Both the position numbers and the translations under genes were made by a program. Shown piece by piece: positions 15,700 to 23,048 of a stretch of DNA of 38,461 nucleotides; position 1 is the stretch's first letter, and every line of letters starts with the position of its first letter. This DNA is from Burkholderiales bacterium (GTDB taxonomy: Bacteria > Pseudomonadota > Gammaproteobacteria > Burkholderiales > Burkholderiaceae_C), in contig CANBTT010000029.1 of the NCBI GenBank assembly GCA_947372465.1, positions 1 through 38,461 of the forward strand, written 5' to 3'. A model generated the notes under the pieces. It had not been told where the DNA came from. It saw nothing but the letters and a program-made list of their open reading frames with translations, and made no database searches.

Positions 15700-17349
15700 A
15701 TGCTAGAAGGTTTTGTTCCATTTCCAAAAGAGTTTGCTGCCAAGTACCGTGAAAAGGGATACTGGCAAGACAAGTCGCTGGCCAATGAGTTTGGTGTTGT
15801 CTATCAAACGTTCAGTGAGCGTGTGGCCCTTGTCGACGGTGACCAAGAGTTCACTTACGCGCAAATTGATCGCATCACGACCAACTTGGCTTTGAACTTG
15901 TTGGACATTGGTTTAAGGCCCTTGGACCGAGTCGTGCCAACACTGCCCAATGTGCATGAATTTGTTTTGTTGTACTTCGCTTTGCAAAAGATTGGCGCAA
16001 TTCCAATCGCTGCATTGGTCACACACCGATTTGCTGAGATCAACCAGTTCACTCAGTTGTCTCAATCCACCACGTGTGTCTACCCTGATCGATCAGGGGA
16101 TTTTGAGTTCTCACCCATCATCGAGCGCGTTCAAGCGCAAAATCCGAGTCTAAAGATTCGAATTGTTTTGGGTCAGGCCAAACCCGGCGAGCACTCGCTA
16201 AGAGATTTGATTGATCGCCCGGCCACCTTGGACCCACAGCGCTTAAAGTCGATTCAAATCGACCCCATGGATCCGTGTATTTTTCAGCTCTCGGGTGGCA
16301 CGACGGGTATTCCAAAGTTGATACCTAGAACCAACAACGATTATGCCTACAACTCAAAAGTGGCGGCCTCTGTGTGCGAGGTCAATGCGGAGTCTGTTCT
16401 TTTGTTGGTCTTGCCGATAGCGCACAACTTGCCGCTTGCATGTCCTGGTATTCAAGGCTTCATGTTCAATGGCGCCAAAGTGGTGGTTCACCACAACACG
16501 CGTCCAAAGGAAATGTTTGCTTTGATCCAAAAGCACAAAGTGACACATCTGAAAGTGGTACCTGCGTTGCTCATTCGCTTGATCAATGACCCCAGTGCGA
16601 CAGAATTTGATTTGTCGTCCTTGAAGTTCATTCAAAGTGGTGGTCAGCGCATGCAGCCAGAGGTTCGCTTGAAAACCCGTGCTTTGATTCCAGGTGTTTT
16701 TGTGCAAGAAAATTTTGGGATGTCTGAAGGCACGTTGATGTTTGTGAGAACAACGGATCCTGATGAGGTCAAGATGCAGACCTGTGGACGCCCAGTGTGT
16801 GAGGACGATGAGGTCAAGTTGCTCGATGAAGAGGACCGAGAGGTGGCACTTGGGGAAGTGGGGGAGTTGACCGTTCGTGGCCCCTACACTTTGAGAGGCT
16901 ACTACGGCGTACCTGAATACAACGCGCGTCAATTCACAAGCGATGGGTTTTATCGTTCGGGAGATTTGATGCGCATGCACCCCTCAGGTAACTACGTTGT
17001 TGAAGGACGCAAAAAAGATTTGATCAACCGCGGGGGTGAGAAGATTTCAGCCGAAGAGGTTGAGAATTTGATTCTCATGCACCCCAGCGTTCAAAATGTG
17101 GCCTGTGTGCCCATGCCCGATCCCAATATGGGAGAGAAGATGTGCGCATTTGTCATTTTGAAATCTTCCACGTCCTTGGTGCTCAAGGACTTGGTTGACT
17201 TTTTGTTGACCAAGGAAATCGCAAAATTCAAACTCCCTGAGCGACTGGAAGTTCTGGCCGATTTTCCGGTCTCCACTTTTGGGAAAGTCTCCAAAAAGGC
17301 TTTGGGTGAATTGATCACTGAAAAACTGTCCAAAGAAGCGGCGCACTGA
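15700..17349 (+). CDS. Aryl-acid AMP/CoA ligase, EntE/DhbE-like, possibly salicylate-type
   Basis: ANL-superfamily adenylate-forming ligase, 549 aa, related to 2,3-dihydroxybenzoate- and salicylate-AMP ligases. GGAG lies 8 nt before the ATG. The P-loop-like SGGTTGIPK is at 198-206, the ENFGMSEG motif and YRSGDL motif follow, and the catalytic lysine is K529 in GKVSKK. In the acid pocket, H242-N243 (PIAHNLPLACPG) match the His-Asn of DhbE, and C248 takes the place of DhbE Ser240; salicylate-activating relatives (MbtA, YbtE, PchD) have Cys there. This predicts a 2-hydroxybenzoate-type substrate. No peptide-synthetase or siderophore genes are near, so an aryl-CoA for catabolism is more likely than a siderophore. 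Confidence 0.85.
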   Translation: MLEGFVPFPKEFAAKYREKGYWQDKSLANEFGVVYQTFSERVALVDGDQEFTYAQIDRITTNLALNLLDIGLRPLDRVVPTLPNVHEFVLLYFALQKIGAIPIAALVTHRFAEINQFTQLSQSTTCVYPDRSGDFEFSPIIERVQAQNPSLKIRIVLGQAKPGEHSLRDLIDRPATLDPQRLKSIQIDPMDPCIFQLSGGTTGIPKLIPRTNNDYAYNSKVAASVCEVNAESVLLLVLPIAHNLPLACPGIQGFMFNGAKVVVHHNTRPKEMFALIQKHKVTHLKVVPALLIRLINDPSATEFDLSSLKFIQSGGQRMQPEVRLKTRALIPGVFVQENFGMSEGTLMFVRTTDPDEVKMQTCGRPVCEDDEVKLLDEEDREVALGEVGELTVRGPYTLRGYYGVPEYNARQFTSDGFYRSGDLMRMHPSGNYVVEGRKKDLINRGGEKISAEEVENLILMHPSVQNVACVPMPDPNMGEKMCAFVILKSSTSLVLKDLVDFLLTKEIAKFKLPERLEVLADFPVSTFGKVSKKALGELITEKLSKEAAH

Positions 17350-17370
17350 TATTTTTATTTCGAGCTTGAT

Positions 17371-17384
17371 GGCCCCTTGGGGCC
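17371..17384 (+). terminator. Hairpin after the ligase gene
   Basis: GGCCCC-TT-GGGGCC followed by TCTTGATTTTTA. The two-base loop is tight, so the actual helix is shorter, but the G+C-rich stem and downstream T-rich stretch fit a weak terminator or attenuator inside the forward run. Confidence 0.45.
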
Positions 17385-17423
17385 TCTTGATTTTTATAGA
17401 CTCTTATACTGAACTGAACAACC

Positions 17424-18266
17424 ATGCGAATCATTGACCTGCATTGTTACCCTGGGACTCAAACTTGGATTGACTCACAAGGCCCTTATCCGGCCGAATT
17501 GGCCAGGTACTGGAAAAGAGACTGGGTGGCCAAGAGTGAAGAGGATGTGATTGCTGAATTCACCCAGGCTGGAGTACAAGCCTGTTTGGTGGCGTTGGAT
17601 CTGGAGACAACGGTCGCCTCACCACCTTGCACGAATGAATACGTTCATGGCATGTGGCAACGCCACCCAGACCGTGTCATTCAGTGCTGGGGGGCTGTAG
17701 AGCCCGCAAAAGGTGAGATCGCGATTCAACAAGCTAAAAAAGCGGTCAAAGAGTTGGGCTTCATTGGCTTTCACTTTCATCCCATTATGCAGCACTTTGC
17801 TGTCAACGACAGGCGCCACTACGACCTCTTTGAAGTCATCAACGAACTCGGTGCCGCAGTGATGGTGGACGTGGGTACAACCGGCATGGGGGCCGGCATG
17901 CCAGGCGGCAACGGCGCAAGAGTGCGACATGCCCACCCCTCGCACATCGATGACTTGGCGGCAGACTTTCCCAATTTAAAAATCATCATGGCACACCCCG
18001 GTTGGCCTTGGGTGGAGGAGACCACGGCTGTCGCCTTGCACAAAGGCAACGTCTACTGGGAGATGTCGGGCTGGGCGCCCAAGCACTTTCCTGGTAACTT
18101 GAAGGTGGATATTCGCGGTCGACTCCAAGACAAGATCATGTTTGGCAGCGACTATCCCAGTTTGCCCTATGAGCGCATCATGCGTGAATGGTCAGAGTTG
18201 GGTTACAAAGATGAGGTGATGGAGAAAATCATGCACGGCAACGCTGAACGCGTTCTTGGACTTTAA
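17424..18266 (+). CDS. Amidohydrolase-2 family (metal-dependent hydrolase), altered metal site
   Basis: A 280-aa TIM-barrel protein of the amidohydrolase-2 (ACMSD/LigJ-like) family. Usual landmarks are MAHPGWPW (H191) and FGSDYP (D243). The first motif is DLHCYPG, that is H7-x-Y9 instead of H-x-H, and the strand that usually offers a second His reads VMVDVGTTG (D149). FHFHP gives H117 and H119. So the metal site differs from the textbook one. The 'VDVGTTGMGAGMPGG' region recalls hydrolases that cleave aryl-beta-ketoacyl-CoA thioesters (CouO type) in phenylpropanoid catabolism; that link is from memory. The neighbours (CoA ligase, SDR, crotonases) fit such a role. No ribosome binding site is evident. 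Confidence 0.8.
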   Translation: MRIIDLHCYPGTQTWIDSQGPYPAELARYWKRDWVAKSEEDVIAEFTQAGVQACLVALDLETTVASPPCTNEYVHGMWQRHPDRVIQCWGAVEPAKGEIAIQQAKKAVKELGFIGFHFHPIMQHFAVNDRRHYDLFEVINELGAAVMVDVGTTGMGAGMPGGNGARVRHAHPSHIDDLAADFPNLKIIMAHPGWPWVEETTAVALHKGNVYWEMSGWAPKHFPGNLKVDIRGRLQDKIMFGSDYPSLPYERIMREWSELGYKDEVMEKIMHGNAERVLGL

Positions 18267-18289
18267 CCTTTAAAGAAATACACTCAAAG

Positions 18290-19123
18290 ATGTCAAACGC
18301 CTTCGATCCCTCTAAGCAAAGCACCGATGCACCCATTCAGTTTGCACTGGAGGGGCATGTTGCAGTGCTCACCTTGAACAGAGCTGCCACACGAAACGCC
18401 TTAAGTGGTGAAGAAATGTTTCTTGCTTTCGAGTCGATTTTTGCTTACATGAACCAAAACACCCAAATCCGCGCAAGTGTACTGACTGGCAGTGGAACGG
18501 CCTTTTGTTCTGGCGGCAACATTGCTGAAATGCGTGACAAAGAGGGCATGTTCAAGGGAGGCCCCACTGAGATTGCACAAAATTACAAAAAAGGCATACA
18601 ACGAATCCCTCGCGCTTTTCAAACCTTGACGGTGCCCATGATCGCAGCTGTCAATGGTGCGGCGATCGGTGCTGGAAACGACCTCGCTTGCATGTGTGAC
18701 ATTCGCTTGGCGAGCGAAAAAGCGGTGTTTGCCGAGAGTTTTGTAAAGGTGGGCATCATCCCTGGAGACGGTGGATGTTGGCTTTTGCCCAGGGTGATTG
18801 GCTACGCCCATGCGGCCCAGATGGCGCTGAGTGGTGACAGCATCGATGCCAAGGAAGCATTGAGGATCGGACTGGTCACGAAAGTGGTGGCACCTGAAGA
18901 ATTGATGAAAGAGGCGATGCTCGTTGCTCAAAGCATTGCCAAGAACCCGCCTCAAGTCTTGCGCTGGACCAAGCAGTTGATGCAAGAAGCCAGGGGCAGC
19001 ACTTTGGACCAGGCGCTGGAGCGCGCGGGTGAGTTCCAAGGCCTGGCGCATCAAACACAAGATCACATGGAAGCATTGAATGCTTTTTTTGAAAAGCGTG
19101 AACCTCAATTTTCTGGACATTGA
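18290..19123 (+). CDS. Crotonase-family protein without the two catalytic glutamates
   Basis: A 277-aa enoyl-CoA hydratase/isomerase family member. The oxyanion-hole motifs FCSGGN and NGAAIGAGNDLA are clear. Compared with rat enoyl-CoA hydratase, Glu144 is replaced by Asp (GAGND) and Glu164 by Phe (AESFVKVG), while an Asp appears in IIPGDGGCW, close to the position of the isomerase Asp of PaaG-type enzymes. So simple hydration is doubtful and isomerisation, a retro-aldol or a C-C hydrolase reaction is possible. It lies 23 bp after the amidohydrolase gene and directly before another crotonase gene, in one run. Confidence 0.88.
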   Translation: MSNAFDPSKQSTDAPIQFALEGHVAVLTLNRAATRNALSGEEMFLAFESIFAYMNQNTQIRASVLTGSGTAFCSGGNIAEMRDKEGMFKGGPTEIAQNYKKGIQRIPRAFQTLTVPMIAAVNGAAIGAGNDLACMCDIRLASEKAVFAESFVKVGIIPGDGGCWLLPRVIGYAHAAQMALSGDSIDAKEALRIGLVTKVVAPEELMKEAMLVAQSIAKNPPQVLRWTKQLMQEARGSTLDQALERAGEFQGLAHQTQDHMEALNAFFEKREPQFSGH

Positions 19124-19193
19124 GACCATTGCTTTGGATCGATTGCCTTTGCCTTTGCTTGGCAAGACCACACTTAAAGAAAGTCATTGTTTC

Positions 19194-19964
19194 ATGAGCC
19201 CTCAAGTCTTGATCAGAGAAAGCGTTGTAGAAGGCGTTGCTGTGCTTCGCTTGAACCGTCCAGAGGTGCTCAATGCCCTCAATTTAGAGCTTCGTCGCAC
19301 ATTGGCGCAGGTGTTCACTGATTTGGATCGCGATGACACGGTGAAATCCATTGTGTTGGCTGGATCGGCCAAGGCCTTTTGCGCGGGTGCCGATCTCAAT
19401 GAATACGTCGATGCAAAGCCCATGGAAATCGTTGCTCGTCAAATGGGTGGCTTGTGGAGCGCCATCAGTTCGTGCTCCAAGCCCGTGGTCGTGGCCCTTA
19501 GAGGTTTTGCACTTGGGGGCGGCTTGGAGTTGGCCATGCACGGTGACATCATTGTGTGTTCTGAGTTGGCCAAGATGGGGCAGCCTGAGGTGCAAATTGG
19601 CTTGATGCCTGGAGGAGGCGCCACCCAACGCCTCACGCGCGCGGTCGGTAAATTCAAGGCCATGAAATGGCTTTTAACGGGCGCACTGTTCTCGGCCAGG
19701 GAAGCCTTTGACATGGGACTGGTCAGCGAAGTGGTGCCCGACGAGGAGGTGGATGCCAGGGCCTTGCAGTTGGCCAAGCAATTGGCCAAGGGCCCTCAGC
19801 AAGCGATTCGATCCATCAAACAATCTGTTTTGCAAAGCATGAATGTGCCCCTTGAACAGGGCTTGGAGTTTGAGAGAAAATCTTTTCAGCTGCTGTTTGC
19901 AACCGATGACAAAACAGAAGGCATCCGCGCGCGTTTAGAAAAAAGAGACGCAAAATTTAACTGA
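19194..19964 (+). CDS. Enoyl-CoA hydratase (catalytic glutamates present)
   Basis: A 256-aa crotonase; ATG 19194 gives the standard family length, while an upstream extension would run into the previous gene. It has FCAGADL, GFALGGGLELA (first Glu) and GQPEVQIGLMPGGGATQRL (second Glu). This is the complete catalytic pair of trans-2-enoyl-CoA hydratases, unlike the preceding paralogue. With the ligase and SDR it could hydrate an enoyl-CoA such as a cinnamoyl-CoA or a ring-opened unsaturated acyl-CoA. It is the last gene of the forward run; a strong hairpin follows. Confidence 0.92.
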   Translation: MSPQVLIRESVVEGVAVLRLNRPEVLNALNLELRRTLAQVFTDLDRDDTVKSIVLAGSAKAFCAGADLNEYVDAKPMEIVARQMGGLWSAISSCSKPVVVALRGFALGGGLELAMHGDIIVCSELAKMGQPEVQIGLMPGGGATQRLTRAVGKFKAMKWLLTGALFSAREAFDMGLVSEVVPDEEVDARALQLAKQLAKGPQQAIRSIKQSVLQSMNVPLEQGLEFERKSFQLLFATDDKTEGIRARLEKRDAKFN

Positions 19965-19980
19965 GCACACCTCTAAACCC

Positions 19981-20009
19981 CAAACGTTAAAGCGCGGCTT
20001 TAACGTTTG
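19981..20009. terminator. Bidirectional terminator between convergent genes
   Basis: A perfect 13-bp inverted repeat: CAAACGTTAAAGC (19981-19993), loop GCG, GCTTTAACGTTTG (19997-20009). It lies between the enoyl-CoA hydratase (+) and LLM oxygenase (-) genes, so it can end both transcripts, although neither side has a long T run. Confidence 0.72.
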
Positions 20010-20025
20010 TTGCGCTGGTGGATTG

Positions 20026-21051
20026 TCATGCCAGTGCCATGCTGTCCTCAAACGCTGGCATCACTTCAGATTCAAAGCTTTCAAGAGAGTACCGAGACTC
20101 CTCTAAGCTCAAATCTCCAAAAGCAAAGCGCGTCAAGATATAGTTCACGCCTGTGATCTCTATTTCCCGTTCCAACTGCTCGCGCACCTGCGCGGAGGTG
20201 CCGACCAACACGATGCCACCTTTGACGGCTGCGTCGTAGTCTTCAGGGATGGAGTACTTGGTCATGGGGTTGCCATTGGCTCGCCACAAATACTGCAAGC
20301 TTTGGTACCATTTGTCAAACCCCTTTTTGCCCAATGCATAGGCTTTTTCATAACTCTCGGCGATCACAATGTGCCGGCCTAGTCCCATCTTGGGCATGTC
20401 TTGCAGATCAGAATTTTGCTCGGCCCAAACTTCCCTGTACCGGTCCGTGATGGCTTTGACGGGCGCACCCGGTCCGTTGCAAACAATGTTGACATTGTTT
20501 TGAGCAGCCCAAGGGACTGCATGGGGCTGAGACATGCCGTACCAAATGGGCGGAGTGGGTTTTTGTATGCATTCAAGCTCGATGGGCACATTTTTGAAGT
20601 TGAAATGCTCGCCTTCAAAATTGATGAGCCGCTCTTTGAGTCCCATCATCACCACATCAAAGGACTCGATGTAGAGTTTGCCTGAGTTCTCTGCATTCAC
20701 ACCAAAGTAGCCCATCTCATAGGGTGAACTCCCGCGACCGATGCCCAGCTCCAAGCGCCCGCCACTCATTTGGTCAAGCATGCAGACCTCTTCAATGATG
20801 CGGATGGGGTGTGTCAGGCTCAGCGTGTACACCAAAGGTCCAAAGCGCAGTCTTTTGGTTCTTTGAGCGACGGCGGCCAAAAACACGCTGGGTGAGGACG
20901 CCATGCCAAGCGGCGTGCCATGGTGTTCGGCAATGTGGTAAGCATAAAAGCCTGCACGGTCATAAATTTCCGCAAGCTTTAAACGATTTTCAAAATGGTC
21001 TTGAATAGAGACCTGACCGCGGTCAAGGTGATCAAAAACGCCAAATTTCAT
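20026..21051 (-). CDS. LLM-class (luciferase-like) flavin-dependent monooxygenase
   Basis: A 341-aa bacterial-luciferase-like oxidoreductase, which uses FMNH2 or F420 supplied by a partner. MKFGVFDHLDRG and the ERAGFYAYHIAEHHGTP-type segment near residues 30-48 are typical, followed by SGGRLELGIGRGSSPYE and a C-terminal domain common in this family. The ATG at 21057 has AAGGA with no spacing, whereas ATG 21051 has it 6 nt away, so I use 21051. It starts 2 bp after the cupin gene stop. No flavin reductase is in the window. The substrate is unknown; such enzymes often hydroxylate or cleave aromatic or heteroaromatic compounds. Confidence 0.88.
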   Translation of the reverse strand: MKFGVFDHLDRGQVSIQDHFENRLKLAEIYDRAGFYAYHIAEHHGTPLGMASSPSVFLAAVAQRTKRLRFGPLVYTLSLTHPIRIIEEVCMLDQMSGGRLELGIGRGSSPYEMGYFGVNAENSGKLYIESFDVVMMGLKERLINFEGEHFNFKNVPIELECIQKPTPPIWYGMSQPHAVPWAAQNNVNIVCNGPGAPVKAITDRYREVWAEQNSDLQDMPKMGLGRHIVIAESYEKAYALGKKGFDKWYQSLQYLWRANGNPMTKYSIPEDYDAAVKGGIVLVGTSAQVREQLEREIEITGVNYILTRFAFGDLSLEESRYSLESFESEVMPAFEDSMALA

Positions 21052-21053
21052 GT

Positions 21054-21593
21054 TCATTCCTTGTTCAGTGGATCAATGCCATCGATCAACACAAAGGCAA
21101 CTCGACAGATGTCGTTGGAGTTGTTCACCCAGGCGTGATTGGTGCCTTGCTGCACCATGATGTCGCCAGTTTTCATGTGGACCTCAGAATCATCCAGGAG
21201 CATATCAATTTCGCCCGACAATACAAACGCGTAGTCAACGCTGGCTGTTCGGTGCATGAACGCGTGTCTGGCTGGGGTGCTGGCCGTGTCCTTCACGCCC
21301 ATCTCTTTTAAGATGTCCTCTTGAGAAACAGCAGCGCTTTGCTTGCTGACAGGGGGGAAGTCCACCACGCGCAAAACAGAGCCGCCTTTTGGGGGGGGCA
21401 CACCAATGGTTCGATCGGCTAGATCGCGTCGCGTGTCGAGTTTTGCAGGGGTTTCATCGGTCACCCAGATCAAAGTGCTCACCAGTCCAGTGCCAGGTCG
21501 CACTTTTTGGTTGGGCGCAAACCCATCCATTTCAACAATGGCTTTGCCTTGGTCGTCGTGACCGGTGACGATTCTTCTGATGCGATGATCCAT
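21054..21593 (-). CDS. Cupin-domain protein
   Basis: A 179-aa single-cupin protein. The C-terminal barrel has RTASVDYAFVLSGEIDMLLDD, then MKTGDIMVQQGTNHAWVN with the G-D-x(4-6)-G-x-x-H pattern, and ends VAFVLIDGI. A likely metal-binding His in the second motif is kept (TNHAWVN); the first motif has few His, so the metal site is incomplete. Gentisate dioxygenases are two-cupin proteins of about 350 aa, so this is not a typical one. It is directly upstream of the LLM monooxygenase gene and most likely shares its transcript, possibly as a helper or regulatory protein. The start codon has no visible ribosome binding site. Confidence 0.82.
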   Translation of the reverse strand: MDHRIRRIVTGHDDQGKAIVEMDGFAPNQKVRPGTGLVSTLIWVTDETPAKLDTRRDLADRTIGVPPPKGGSVLRVVDFPPVSKQSAAVSQEDILKEMGVKDTASTPARHAFMHRTASVDYAFVLSGEIDMLLDDSEVHMKTGDIMVQQGTNHAWVNNSNDICRVAFVLIDGIDPLNKE

Positions 21594-21711
21594 GATGTAT
21601 TGGGTTTGTGGGTATAGAAATTATAAAGGATGGGTTTTTTTCGAGGCCTTGATGGCCTCAAACGCCTCAAACGCCAAAGGCAAGGATCTTTTTGCTCGTG
21701 TTCAAGGGGGA

Positions 21712-22746
21712 TCAATCCACTGTCGCGCCAGAGGCTTTGATGGCCGGAGCCCAGCGTTTGTTTTCATTTTGGATGAACCTTGGCATGTCTGCGACTTTGA
21801 TGTGCTCTGGGGGTTCAATCCCACCTTTTTCTAGAATCGCTGCGTAGGCCGGTGTGGCTTGATAACGTTTGATGAAGTCAGCCAGCATCTCAACCACAGG
21901 AGCGGGCATGTTGGCTGGGCCCGCAAAAGCGAGCCATCCTGACCAGTCAAATCCAGGGACGGCGTCGGAGATGGGCGGAACATTGGGCAACAAGGTGGAC
22001 CTCTTGGACATGGAAGATCCCAGTCCAATCAAAGAGCCTGATTTGATGTTGGGGCCGGCCAATGCACCATCAATGAAGGACATGTCCACTTGGCCAGACA
22101 AAAGATCAACCATGCCACTGTTGGAGCCTTTGTATGGAATGTGGATGATGTCAAGATTGAGTTGCTTCTTTAAGATCTCCATGAAAATGTGTTGCGGTGA
22201 GCCGTTGCCTGAAGAGCCGTAACTGAATTTACCTGGATTTTTACGCACGACTTCAATCCACTCGCGCATGTTCTTGGCGGGAAAAGAGGGGTGGATGGTC
22301 AGGTACAAATTGGTGACCGCCAATTTGGCAATGGGCGTCAATTCTTTGGCTGGATCGATGCCTGGTTTGGACATCAATTGAGGCGCCATGCTGAAGGTGG
22401 TCACCGTGGGCAAGAACAAGGTGTAGCCATCGGCAGCAGAGGACGCGACCATTTTGGCGGCAAGAAGCGTGGAAGCGCCTGCTTTGTTGTCGACAACAAC
22501 GGAGGTTTTCCAAGCATTTTGAAGCTCCTCGGCCAAGGCCCTGCCCATCACATCAACCAGTGAGCCCGGAATAAAGGGCACGACAAGTTTGATGGTCTTG
22601 TTCGGATAGGTGTTTGTGCCTTCAAGCAGTGAGGGTGCTTGGGCTTTGTTTTCTTGCGCGAGCGAGTGGGTGCACACCATGAGCCAAGGCAGGAGAAAGC
22701 CAATAAAGACAGAAGGCTTGAATTGAATTGAGTTGCGCAAAGTCAC
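21712..22746 (-). CDS. Bug/TctC-family periplasmic solute-binding protein (3 of 3)
   Basis: The third tripartite-tricarboxylate receptor, 344 aa, starting at GTG 22746 with AAAGG 7 nt upstream. A signal peptide (FIGFLLPWLMVCTHSLAQ) precedes YPNKTIKLVVPFIPGSLVD, the Bug pattern with a Pro-Gly variant of the glycine loop. The body has DNKAGASTLLAAKMVASSAADGYTLF and STLLPNVPPISDAVPG. It stands upstream of the cupin/LLM pair, is read the same way, and is divergent from the Rieske alpha gene. No TctAB is nearby. All three Bug proteins lie within the catabolic region, so each may feed the same or related pathways. Confidence 0.92.
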   Translation of the reverse strand: MTLRNSIQFKPSVFIGFLLPWLMVCTHSLAQENKAQAPSLLEGTNTYPNKTIKLVVPFIPGSLVDVMGRALAEELQNAWKTSVVVDNKAGASTLLAAKMVASSAADGYTLFLPTVTTFSMAPQLMSKPGIDPAKELTPIAKLAVTNLYLTIHPSFPAKNMREWIEVVRKNPGKFSYGSSGNGSPQHIFMEILKKQLNLDIIHIPYKGSNSGMVDLLSGQVDMSFIDGALAGPNIKSGSLIGLGSSMSKRSTLLPNVPPISDAVPGFDWSGWLAFAGPANMPAPVVEMLADFIKRYQATPAYAAILEKGGIEPPEHIKVADMPRFIQNENKRWAPAIKASGATVD

Positions 22747-23048
22747 CGATAGACCTTTGTTTGTGTTGGTAAAAAAAGAGAGTCCATGCGTAGGGCCTTG
22801 CCAGTCAAGGCAAGAAATACATCACAAGCGCGAGAGCTTTGAAAAACGCATCAAAAATGACTTTTCAATTATGGACAAACTCGGCCGTGAGTCAATAGGG
22901 TTTTCAGGGGTAAAAGAGCTGACATTCGAGGGCGTTTTTTCCACAAAGCCATCAATAATTTGACCTGTCTTTGCGCGCGTCTTTCAAACCCCATCAAGAT
23001 CGACAGCATTTTTTCTATGCGTTTCATTTTCAGTTACTCTAAGCAGGC
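22747..23048. other. Divergent intergenic region before the Rieske alpha gene
   Basis: A 302-bp region between Bug 3 (-) and Rieske alpha (+). No gene is visible. An inverted repeat GCCTTG-N5-CAAGGC lies at 22795-22811, with perfect 6-bp arms, about 50 bp upstream of the Bug 3 start; it may be an operator. No sigma70 promoter can be placed with confidence. Confidence 0.45.

Noticed and set aside
15700-17349. Reading the EntE-like ligase as a siderophore gene
   Set aside because: No isochorismate, peptide-synthetase or TonB-type genes are near, and neighbours are catabolic.
19080-19193. Upstream extension of the second crotonase
   Set aside because: It lies inside or just beyond the first crotonase gene, adds residues unlike the family, and the 256-aa form has the standard length.
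21054-21593. Calling the cupin protein a gentisate 1,2-dioxygenase
   Set aside because: Half the expected length, one cupin barrel, and an incomplete His set.
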